From the NCBI GenBank assembly GCA_964498095.1, contig CAZCFY010000011.1, forward strand, positions 1 to 64,000: a stretch of DNA of 64,000 nt, in the 5' to 3' direction. This DNA comes from SG-bin7 sp964498095 (GTDB taxonomy: Bacteria > Bdellovibrionota > Bdellovibrionia > Bdellovibrionales > SG-bin7). This document shows, piece by piece, positions 27,582 to 35,246 of this stretch; the stretch's first letter is position 1, and every line of letters starts with the position of its first letter. A model generated the notes under the pieces. It had not been told where the DNA came from, did not search any database, and saw only the letters and a list, made by a program, of their open reading frames with translations. Both the position numbers and the translations under genes were made by a program.

Positions 27582-29519
27582 ATGGACATCAGGGTTTTGG
27601 TACTCATAATTTTATTTGCGCCTTTGGTGGGATTTTTAATTAATGGCCTAACTTTTAGAAATAAAAGCTCATCCATCTCGGGCATGATCGCCACGTCTTC
27701 CGTTCTCGTTTCATTTTTAGCGACACTGGCGCTATGGCAAGAATTTGCAAACATGTCTTATGAGCGTCGGCTCAAAGAAGTTTTACTTTATAAATGGCTT
27801 GAGGTTGGAGATTTTAGCGCTAGTTTTGGGTTTCTATTAGATCCGATAAGCATAACGATGCTTTTGGTTATTACGGGCGTCGGGACTCTCATTCATCTTT
27901 TTAGTGTCGGCTATATGTCCCATGACGAAACGCCGGCGCGCTACTTTGCTTACTTAAACCTCTTTGTCTTTAACATGTTGTTACTGGTTCTTGGCAATAA
28001 TCTATTACTGATGTTTGTGGGCTGGGAGGGCGTAGGTCTTTGCTCGTATCTATTAATTGGTTATTGGTTTAAAGATAACGAGAAAGCCGCCGCGGGAATG
28101 AAAGCGTTTATTACCAACAGAATTGGTGACGCTGGGTTTATCTTAGGAATTTTTGTGTTATTTTTAACTTTCGGCACCACGAATTTTCAAGAGCTTTGGG
28201 CTTATGTACCAAAGGTGGCTGAGCTTGGTTGGAATGGCCCGGTGACAATCGCCTGCTTACTTCTTTTCGTAGGTGCCATGGGTAAGTCGGCGCAAATTCC
28301 ACTTTATGTTTGGTTACCCGATGCGATGGCGGGCCCAACACCTGTATCTGCCCTCATCCATGCGGCCACAATGGTAACGGCTGGCGTTTACATGATCGTT
28401 CGGCTGAACCCATTATTTTTGGCGGCACCAAATGCGATGTTAGTGGTGGCTTGGGTCGGTGGATTAACCGCGCTTATGGCCGCGACGATTGCGCTTACAC
28501 AGTTTGATATTAAGAAAGTTTTAGCGTACTCGACCGTTTCTCAGCTGGGTTACATGTTTATGGCTGCCGGCGTGGGTGCGTTTGGGCCAGCGATGTTTCA
28601 CTTAGTGACGCACGCCTTTTTTAAGGCACTGATGTTCTTGGGCTCAGGTAGCGTGATCCATGCGATGCATGAGGAACAAGACATAAGAAAAATGGGCGGA
28701 TTAAGTAAATATCTCCCGGTAACTCACTTTACCTTTCTGTGTGGATGGTTAGCGATTATTGGCTGCCCGCCGTTTGCCGGTTTTTTTAGTAAAGATGAAA
28801 TTTTGTGGATGACGTTCCACTCGCCCCAAGGCTCAAAGTTTTTATGGCTTATTGGCGTAATGGGTGCGGGCCTAACGGCATTTTATATGACACGCTTAAT
28901 GTTCTTAACCTTCTGGGGAAAGAGCCGTGTTCCCAAAGATGTTCACCCTCATGAGTCGCCACTATTGATGACCATACCTTTAATTGTATTGGGGATTTTG
29001 TCAGTAATTGGCGGATGGATGGGAATTCCCGAAATATTTAATCATTTCCCGGGCGTTTCTCACATTCCAAATATTTTTGAGGAATGGGTGGGGCCGCGAA
29101 TTTTAGAAATTCCGGGCTTGAAAGAAGCGCATCCTGGCGAAGAAATCGCGACAATGGGATTCTCCCTGTCTATCGTAGCCCTGGCGGTATTGGCGGCAAC
29201 GTATTGTTATGGAATTAAACCCGAATGGCCGGCGCGCTTAACCCAAAAATTTGCGGGTGTGTATCAAACTCTTCTAAATAAGTATTGGGTGGACGAGCTT
29301 TATTTTGCGGGAATTATTAATCCCATCGTCGAAACTTCTAGAGGCTTGTGGTTGTACATAGATATAAATTTTATCGACAAAACCACGTATGTGCTTTCCG
29401 ATGCGGTAAAAGGCGCGGGGGGTTTTTTTAGAGGCGTACAAAATGGAAACCTCCAATACTATGCTTTTTATATTGTTCTCGGATTAGTGGGCGCCCTTAT
29501 TTTTTGCGCGCAACTGTGA
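27582..29519 (+). CDS. nuoL: NADH-quinone oxidoreductase subunit L (antiporter-like)
   Basis: 645 residues, a distal proton-pumping subunit. The antiporter core has GWEGVGLCSYLLIGYW, KSAQIPLYVWLPDAMAGPTPVSALIHAATMV, and the LTQFDIKKVLAYSTVSQLGYM broken-helix segment. The C-terminal extension should form the long lateral helix. It is in one transcription unit with nuoK and nuoM. Confidence 0.96.
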   Translation: MDIRVLVLIILFAPLVGFLINGLTFRNKSSSISGMIATSSVLVSFLATLALWQEFANMSYERRLKEVLLYKWLEVGDFSASFGFLLDPISITMLLVITGVGTLIHLFSVGYMSHDETPARYFAYLNLFVFNMLLLVLGNNLLLMFVGWEGVGLCSYLLIGYWFKDNEKAAAGMKAFITNRIGDAGFILGIFVLFLTFGTTNFQELWAYVPKVAELGWNGPVTIACLLLFVGAMGKSAQIPLYVWLPDAMAGPTPVSALIHAATMVTAGVYMIVRLNPLFLAAPNAMLVVAWVGGLTALMAATIALTQFDIKKVLAYSTVSQLGYMFMAAGVGAFGPAMFHLVTHAFFKALMFLGSGSVIHAMHEEQDIRKMGGLSKYLPVTHFTFLCGWLAIIGCPPFAGFFSKDEILWMTFHSPQGSKFLWLIGVMGAGLTAFYMTRLMFLTFWGKSRVPKDVHPHESPLLMTIPLIVLGILSVIGGWMGIPEIFNHFPGVSHIPNIFEEWVGPRILEIPGLKEAHPGEEIATMGFSLSIVALAVLAATYCYGIKPEWPARLTQKFAGVYQTLLNKYWVDELYFAGIINPIVETSRGLWLYIDINFIDKTTYVLSDAVKGAGGFFRGVQNGNLQYYAFYIVLGLVGALIFCAQL

Positions 29520-29528
29520 GGTCTGTAA

Positions 29529-31064
29529 ATGGGTGATAACCAACATTTGTTATGCTTGATAACCTTTTTACCGCTTGTATTCGGTCTATTGGTATCTTTG
29601 GCCAACGACGACAAAGTCATAAGAGTTTTGGCCCTGACCTTCGCGTTGGTGGAATTTTTAATTACACTTTTGCTTTTTAAAAATTTCGCCCCCGAGAAGA
29701 CCGGGCTCCAATTAGTAGAGCTCGCAAATTGGATTCCTACTTATGGCATCCAATACTTTATGGGGATAGATGGAATATCTCTTTGGCTGGTTGTTCTTAC
29801 AAACTTTCTTATGCCCATCACACTATTGGGTAGCTGGAAGAGCATCGATCACCGGGTAAAAGCGTTTCATCTAAATATGTTCATTCTACAAACGGCGATG
29901 CTTGGAACATTTCTCGCCATGGACTCAATCTTGTTCTATGTCTTTTGGGAGCTCTCGCTTATCCCCATGTACTTTATTATTGGAATTTGGGGTGGCCAGC
30001 GCCGTATCTATGCGACCGTTAAATTTTTTATCTATACGATGGTCGGCTCCGTTCTTATGCTCGGGGGAATCATATACCTCATGATGCAAACGCAAGCGCA
30101 GTTTGGCCAGATGAGCGCGAGCTTTTTAGATTTTTATCGCCTAGAAATACCATTTATCGGTGGCCGCCTGTTAAATCCACAAACGCTTTTGTTTTTTGCT
30201 TTTACCCTGGCTTTTGCCTTTAAAGTTCCCCTGTTTCCCTTCCATACTTGGTTGCCTGATGCTCACGTTGAAGCGCCGACCCCGGGATCTGTTATTTTAG
30301 CCGCCGTGATGCTTAAAATGGGAACTTATGGAATTTTACGCTTAGCGATTCCACTATTTCCCGATGCTGCCACTTACTGGTCGTGGCTATTTGCGCTCTT
30401 GGCGCTAGGCGGAATTATTTACGGCGCTCTCGTAGCAATGGTGCAAACGGATATTAAAAAGCTTGTGGCTTACTCTTCTGTTTCTCATATGGGTTACGTA
30501 ATCTTGGGGCTTTTCGCGTTTAACATTTATGGTGTTACGGGTGGTTTTTACCAAATGCTCAACCACGGAATAAGTACGGGCGCACTCTTCTTGCTAGTTG
30601 GTATGATTTACGAGCGCACACATTCGCGTGAAATTTCTAAATATGGCGGCCTAGCATCAGCTTTGCCAATTTTTACCATAGGCTTTTTTATCGTCACTCT
30701 TACAAGTATCGCCGTCCCGCTCACCAATGGATTTATTGGCGAGTTTTTAATATTAATGGGAGCATTTAGCGCTAACTATGTTTATGGCACAGTAGCGAGT
30801 CTTGGCGTAATTTTTGGCGCCGCGTACATGCTATGGATGTTCAAAAAAGTTTTCTGGGGAGAAAAGGGTGAGCTTGTAAAAGAGGATCCCAAACACCCGC
30901 TCAAAGATTTATCTTTTAGAGAACTCATGGTCCTCGTGCCCATGATTGTCGTCGCATTTTGGATGGGACTTTTCCCCGGCCACTTCTTAAACTGGTCGAA
31001 AGCAAGTCTTGAACATTATCAGTCAAATTACCGTAACTATGAATTAGGCGTGGAGAAGAAATGA
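29529..31064 (+). CDS. nuoM: NADH-quinone oxidoreductase subunit M (antiporter-like)
   Basis: 511 residues, the second antiporter-like subunit. Signatures: YVFWELSLIPMYFIIGIW, KVPLFPFHTWLPDAHVEAPT and QTDIKKLVAYSSVSHMGYV. The overlap of four bases with nuoN suggests coupling. Confidence 0.96.
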   Translation: MGDNQHLLCLITFLPLVFGLLVSLANDDKVIRVLALTFALVEFLITLLLFKNFAPEKTGLQLVELANWIPTYGIQYFMGIDGISLWLVVLTNFLMPITLLGSWKSIDHRVKAFHLNMFILQTAMLGTFLAMDSILFYVFWELSLIPMYFIIGIWGGQRRIYATVKFFIYTMVGSVLMLGGIIYLMMQTQAQFGQMSASFLDFYRLEIPFIGGRLLNPQTLLFFAFTLAFAFKVPLFPFHTWLPDAHVEAPTPGSVILAAVMLKMGTYGILRLAIPLFPDAATYWSWLFALLALGGIIYGALVAMVQTDIKKLVAYSSVSHMGYVILGLFAFNIYGVTGGFYQMLNHGISTGALFLLVGMIYERTHSREISKYGGLASALPIFTIGFFIVTLTSIAVPLTNGFIGEFLILMGAFSANYVYGTVASLGVIFGAAYMLWMFKKVFWGEKGELVKEDPKHPLKDLSFRELMVLVPMIVVAFWMGLFPGHFLNWSKASLEHYQSNYRNYELGVEKK

Positions 31065-32539
31065 ATATTTCAATCCCTGGTTTAGAACTCATTCTCGTTG
31101 GGCCCATCTTTGCACTTTTTCTTTTTAGCTTAATGCCGATAACACAACGGATTTTTCGCAACCGTCCCGAGCAATCGCCGTTACTATCGGTGGGCTGGGG
31201 ATTGGTCGGAATTACCGCTGCGGCAGCATTTTTAAACTTGTCCCTAGGAATTAAACGCTACGCTTTTTATCGCGCGATAGTGTTTGATGGGCTCTCAATA
31301 GCGTCTGCCGCGGTAATTTTACTGCTTGGCGCGGCGACACTTTTTTTAATGCGAGATAATATCGCTACCCGCACGGAGCGCTTTGCTGAAAAGGTTTTTT
31401 TAATTCTTTGTTCCATGTGTGGAATGATTATTACCTCTTGGGCCAACGATCTGCTTATCATGTTTGTCGGTATCGAGATAATGTCGATATCCTTGTACAT
31501 ATTAATAGCGTTAAGCCGCGAGGATACTTTATCAAAAGAAGCAAGTTTTAAGTATTTTCTTTTAGGAAGCTTTGCCTCCGCAATTTTTTTAATGGGAATG
31601 GCCTATGTGTTTGGAATTGGCCGCACGACTATGCTTAGCGATTTGCTTCGCGTAGCGCCAGAAATTTTACTAGCGAACAAGATATTTTACATCGGGATAC
31701 TACTTATTGTTTTAGGGATTTGTTTTAAGGTTGGTATTTTTCCATTTCATTTTTGGGTGCCCGACATTTATCAAGGCTCTCCCACACCTCTTACAGCATT
31801 TATGGCGTCAGCCGCGAAGGTCGCATCCTTTGTGGCTTTTTACCGGATCGCGATCGTTCTCTCGGGCATTGAAGGCAACGATAAACTTATCGCTCTTTTG
31901 CAGTGGCTGGCTGTGTTGTCGATGATTGTCGGTAATACTTCGGCGCTACTTCAAGACAACTTAAAGCGCATGCTTGCTTATTCTAGTGTCGCGCACTCGG
32001 GTTACATTCTTATAGGAATCGTCGCGATGTTATCCTCTGGCGCGGAACAGTCGACTGCGACGAGCGTTATTTTCTATTTATTTTCGTACGCCATTATGAC
32101 GGTTGGAACCTTTGGGCTGTTGGGGGTTTTGGAAAGCAGTGAAAGTCGTGGCGCTACAGTAGACGATTTAAAAGGAATTTCGGAACGTCATCCGATTTTT
32201 GCAATTGCTTTTACGGTTTTACTCTTGAGTATGGCGGGCCTTCCCCCCACGCTTGGGTTCTTTGGTAAGTTCTATATTTTTTCATCGGCTATTAGCCAAG
32301 AACTTTACTGGTTAACTTTTTGGGGAGTACTAAATTCCGCAATCGGCGTTTATTATTATCTGCGGCCCGTCGTTTATATGTATATGGTCGAAGGCCGTGG
32401 GATCGTTATGCCCAAGCAGTGGCCGACAAAAATCATCTTAGCCTTGTCGGCGGTTGGCGTGGTAGTTCTTGGAATCGTGGTTCAACCCGCGTACAAAGAA
32501 GTCGAAAAGCGCGTCCGCTCAATTATCGAAGAGCAGTAA
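31061..32539 (+). CDS. nuoN: NADH-quinone oxidoreductase subunit N (antiporter-like)
   Basis: 492 residues, the third antiporter-like subunit, with about 14 membrane helices. It has FVGIEIMSISLYILIAL, KVGIFPFHFWVPDIYQGSP and DNLKRMLAYSSVAHSGYIL. It ends the membrane-arm operon. The 170 bases after it hold no convincing gene, only a weak hairpin near 32561-32586 without a T-run. Confidence 0.96.
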   Translation: MNISIPGLELILVGPIFALFLFSLMPITQRIFRNRPEQSPLLSVGWGLVGITAAAAFLNLSLGIKRYAFYRAIVFDGLSIASAAVILLLGAATLFLMRDNIATRTERFAEKVFLILCSMCGMIITSWANDLLIMFVGIEIMSISLYILIALSREDTLSKEASFKYFLLGSFASAIFLMGMAYVFGIGRTTMLSDLLRVAPEILLANKIFYIGILLIVLGICFKVGIFPFHFWVPDIYQGSPTPLTAFMASAAKVASFVAFYRIAIVLSGIEGNDKLIALLQWLAVLSMIVGNTSALLQDNLKRMLAYSSVAHSGYILIGIVAMLSSGAEQSTATSVIFYLFSYAIMTVGTFGLLGVLESSESRGATVDDLKGISERHPIFAIAFTVLLLSMAGLPPTLGFFGKFYIFSSAISQELYWLTFWGVLNSAIGVYYYLRPVVYMYMVEGRGIVMPKQWPTKIILALSAVGVVVLGIVVQPAYKEVEKRVRSIIEEQ

Positions 32540-32709
32540 GTTTACTCCGCCAAAATTCCCCGATGCCTATCGATGGGGAAAAAAGGGCGTTAAAAAACTT
32601 TTCAAGGTGCTGTTCAAGGTCTATTTACTCCCCCTCCCGGAATTACGGGCATTAGAGGCGTTGGCACTAATCATGCTTGTTATCTTTCTACATAGTAAAA
32701 GGGGGAATT

Positions 32710-33165
32710 ATGAAAATACTCTGTTATTTACTTTCGGCTTTAATGGGGGCTTCAAATATATCTTTTGCTCAACCGGATCTGATCCTAGGCTCTAGCGGTA
32801 TTCCCGCAACGATAGTTGTGAGAGTCAACCGCAATACCAACGCAGTGGAGGTTTTTCATTCGAGTGAGAAAATTCCGGCTAATATCGAGGCTATAAGTGA
32901 AATTTCAGACAGAGATTTTGTCCCCGTATCCTTAAACAGATCTGTGCGCAACGAACTTGATCGCGACACTTCTCGAAGCTCATGGTTTTGGGTGCTAGCC
33001 CTGGGCGTGGTTGCCGGATATATTTGGGGCCACTATAACGGATCGAGAGATCATTACCCGTATCCCGTAACACCGCACTACCAACACGGCAATCAGGCAT
33101 ACGCTTACAATCCGTACTATTATAATTATAGTTATCCCTATAATTATTATTTCTATCGGTTTTAG
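32710..33165 (+). CDS. Secreted or membrane-anchored small protein with Tyr/Asn-rich tail
   Basis: This 151-residue protein has a signal peptide ending near ISFAQ. The middle has one hydrophobic segment, WFWVLALGVVAGYIWGHY, that could be a membrane anchor or a second helix. The C-terminus is strikingly rich in Tyr, Asn, Pro and His (NYSYPYNYYFYR), possibly a self-associating tail. I used the ATG at 32710, ten bases after AAGGGGG. Function unknown. It ends five bases from the convergent patatin stop. Confidence 0.72.
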   Translation: MKILCYLLSALMGASNISFAQPDLILGSSGIPATIVVRVNRNTNAVEVFHSSEKIPANIEAISEISDRDFVPVSLNRSVRNELDRDTSRSSWFWVLALGVVAGYIWGHYNGSRDHYPYPVTPHYQHGNQAYAYNPYYYNYSYPYNYYFYRF

Positions 33166-33170
33166 CGAAA

Positions 33171-34370
33171 TTAAAAGTTATGCTTTCGTAAAGTTCCGAT
33201 TGCGGCTTTGAATCCGGCACGAACGATCGCCAATAGAATCGTCGGATTCAAACTAAAATGATCCGCAAAAAACATAGCGGAGTCATGTGGCTTGGGGTGG
33301 ATGTAGATATAATCAACATTGGGTTTGAAGTTCACCCGCTCGATAACAATCTGCAAAATTCTATCTTTATGTTCGGCGGGAATTCCGACTTCTTTGCAGT
33401 ACCCTTCAATCGCTCCTAGAATAGCAGAAACATTTTTTTGGTAACGAATGGCTGACTGTATTTTTTGTTCAACGACTTGATAGATCGCTTGGTTAATAAT
33501 GACGGGGATCCCATACTGATGGAGGCTGCCAATTTCGGGCATGAAATGGTAGGGTTGAATAGTGTAGCTTGATATTACAAGATCAGCTCCATGGTCGGCC
33601 GCGACGTGAGTTGATAAGGTGTCCCTAATTTCCCCATCAAAGTAATGTAAAGTTTTACCTTTTTGATCTTTAATTCCATAAGGAGCAAAAACGGGAGGTA
33701 ACGCGACAGATGCGGCCACGGCCTCGCTAACTGTAGAGAAGTTGGCGTACTTGATGGTCGCATCTTTTGTGGTTTCCTTAAACTTTCCAAAGACAACTTT
33801 ACGGCTGTGATTTAGTTGCGTGGCCACGACATATAAATTGGGGCCAAGAGATTCAAAGCGATTTTCCGTTAGAACATATTTGCGGAAATATCTTTCAAGG
33901 CCGGCCGAAGAAAAAAGACCATTTATTTTAAAGCCATTTTTAAAAAGGGCTTCAAGGCCACCGGTAAAGATTGGTTTTTTTAAAATAAACTTTGGTAAGA
34001 AGCCCAAAATATTCCCGCCATTGAGGGCAAAAATATGGAAGTAACTTATTGGTTTTAAAGCGCCCTGATCCTGTACAAAAGATTTTTTATCCGCGAAACC
34101 AGCGCCGAGTTGAAAGGCGTGTATAACATCGTTGATGCTATATCCAGCGGCTAAAAATGTGCTGATAACGGAGCCAGCACTTGAGCCAACGTAGGTTTTA
34201 AAAGTCATTTCATCGGCAGCATATTTTTTGGCGACATCGTCGGGCGAGCCTCCAGCAAAAATAAAGCCCTTTTCTCTTAACGCTAAACAGACTCCGACAT
34301 GAAAAGCCGCGGCCTTAATACCACCACCGCTGAGCACCAAAGCCAGGCGCTTTTTCTCTCTTATGCGCAT
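33171..34370 (-). CDS. Patatin-like phospholipase
   Basis: Patatin-family lipases cleave acyl chains from phospholipids with a Ser-Asp dyad. This 399-residue protein has the oxyanion loop LSGGGIKAAAFHVGV near residue 14, the nucleophile elbow GSSAGS near 63, and DGE (catalytic Asp-Gly) near 245. No signal peptide is seen, so it would be cytosolic or use a non-Sec route. The N-terminus is constrained by SGGG. TATAAT lies three bases before the ATG, with no ribosome site, which suggests a leaderless or near-leaderless message. Confidence 0.85.
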   Translation of the reverse strand: MRIREKKRLALVLSGGGIKAAAFHVGVCLALREKGFIFAGGSPDDVAKKYAADEMTFKTYVGSSAGSVISTFLAAGYSINDVIHAFQLGAGFADKKSFVQDQGALKPISYFHIFALNGGNILGFLPKFILKKPIFTGGLEALFKNGFKINGLFSSAGLERYFRKYVLTENRFESLGPNLYVVATQLNHSRKVVFGKFKETTKDATIKYANFSTVSEAVAASVALPPVFAPYGIKDQKGKTLHYFDGEIRDTLSTHVAADHGADLVISSYTIQPYHFMPEIGSLHQYGIPVIINQAIYQVVEQKIQSAIRYQKNVSAILGAIEGYCKEVGIPAEHKDRILQIVIERVNFKPNVDYIYIHPKPHDSAMFFADHFSLNPTILLAIVRAGFKAAIGTLRKHNF

Positions 34371-34513
34371 TTGATTATAATAGGAGCTAATTCCCAGTTA
34401 ATAAAGACTAGGAATGGCGCATGACTATCCAGTTTTCCTTTGTGCGCCATATAATTAGCTATCCTTATTTTGGGAAGTTTGTTTATTATGTAGCTATCAC
34501 GTTTGGGGGTTAT

Positions 34514-34918
34514 ATGATGACCGAACCTTGGATATCCTTAATGGATTACTCAAATAAGTATCAAGTTAGCCTTTCCACCTTGCGCCGACGTATTAAAAAT
34601 AACCAGGTTAAATATCAATTCCGTGCTGGAAAGTATTTTTTGACTGACAAACCAATGAATATTCAGCCCGAAACTATTGCAGAAATTGCCCCAGAACCAG
34701 TGAGTATCCCGACCAAAGGGAAAATAAGCGTCTATGAGGATAGTCAGCTTATGCAGGACTATCTTTCAGAACTTAAGAAAGCATATTCACAAGTTCTTCA
34801 TGAGAAGGAAGAAGTCATTCAAATGCTGCGCGAGGAGATTTCTGACCTTAAGACTTTGGTAAAGGTTTTGGAATCAGAAAACCAACGCCTAAACGCCAAT
34901 ATTATCCAGCGCTTCTAA
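34514..34918 (+). CDS. Putative DNA-binding protein (HTH) with C-terminal coiled coil
   Basis: Residues 1-50 (WISLMDYSNKYQVSLSTLRR ... YFLTD) look like an excisionase/MerR-like winged HTH. Residues 80-135 form a heptad-rich coiled coil (EVIQMLREEISDLKTLV ... ENQRL), so it is probably a dimer. GGGGG at about 34505-34509 supports ATGs at 34514 or 34517. The frame also opens at 34421 with a hydrophobic 30-residue lead and a weaker AGGA. I do not recognise a specific regulator. It is next to a gene with a start-codon hairpin. Confidence 0.65.
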   Translation: MMTEPWISLMDYSNKYQVSLSTLRRRIKNNQVKYQFRAGKYFLTDKPMNIQPETIAEIAPEPVSIPTKGKISVYEDSQLMQDYLSELKKAYSQVLHEKEEVIQMLREEISDLKTLVKVLESENQRLNANIIQRF

Positions 34919-34941
34919 CGCCACTCAGGGCGAACGGAAAT

Positions 34942-34974
34942 TGCATAGTTCTAAGGATCAGGAGGAACTATGCA
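34942..34974 (+). promoter_or_regulatory. Hairpin hiding the start codon of the next gene
   Basis: TGCATAGTTC (34942-34951) pairs perfectly over ten bases with GAACTATGCA (34965-34974). The 13-base loop contains most of the Shine-Dalgarno (AGGAGG at 34960-34965), and the ATG (34970-34972) is inside the right arm. In RNA this would occlude initiation. Confidence 0.6.
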
Positions 34975-35197
34975 CAGCAAAAATATTGATAAAAACAAAA
35001 TGAGAATGGGCAATAAAGAGTCAATTCGTGACAAGGTCGGTGGTGCTGTCGAAAAACTTGGCGACAAGGTGTCGGGAGCGGGAGCAACCAAACTTGGTCA
35101 GAAAATTCACAATCTAGGCGACAAAATTGAAAGGCAACATAAGAATCCCCAGCACGGAGAGCAAGCTGGTAAGACAGGCAATAAAAAAACGAGCTAG
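34970..35197 (+). CDS. Small hydrophilic basic protein, stress-protein-like
   Basis: This 75-residue protein has no membrane segment. It is Lys/Gly/Asp-rich with a repeated element (EKLGDKVSGAG, then HNLGDKIERQ) that should form amphipathic helices. That recalls CsbD- or LEA-type stress proteins, but the match is not strong enough to name it. AGGAGGAAC precedes the ATG. Its start is in a 10-bp hairpin, and its 3' end overlaps the lon terminator hairpin. Confidence 0.6.
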   Translation: MHSKNIDKNKMRMGNKESIRDKVGGAVEKLGDKVSGAGATKLGQKIHNLGDKIERQHKNPQHGEQAGKTGNKKTS

Positions 35198-35215
35198 GTT
35201 TTGGGACCTAGCTCG
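35183..35215 (-). terminator. Intrinsic terminator of lon
   Basis: On the minus strand a perfect 10-bp stem (CGAGCTAGGT / ACCTAGCTCG, 35190-35215, six-base loop) is followed by seven T (35183-35189). It lies about 30 bases past the lon stop and overlaps the last codons of the plus-strand gene at 34970. On the plus strand no T-run follows, so it is one-directional. Confidence 0.85.
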
Positions 35216-35246
35216 CCTGAAGATAACGTTTACAAAATTGGGGTTA

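Noticed and set aside
32561..32586. Hairpin after nuoN as a terminator
   Set aside because: The stem is interrupted by a bulge and there is no T-run on the plus strand.
32469..32795. Plus-strand frame of 108 codons over the end of nuoN with a helix-like stretch
   Set aside because: It starts with TTG inside nuoN, has no ribosome site and runs 85 bases into the next well-supported gene. Likely a frame shadow.
34514..34918. Excisionase-like HTH as sign of a prophage or integrated element
   Set aside because: No integrase, attachment repeats, phage genes or compositional shift were seen around it.
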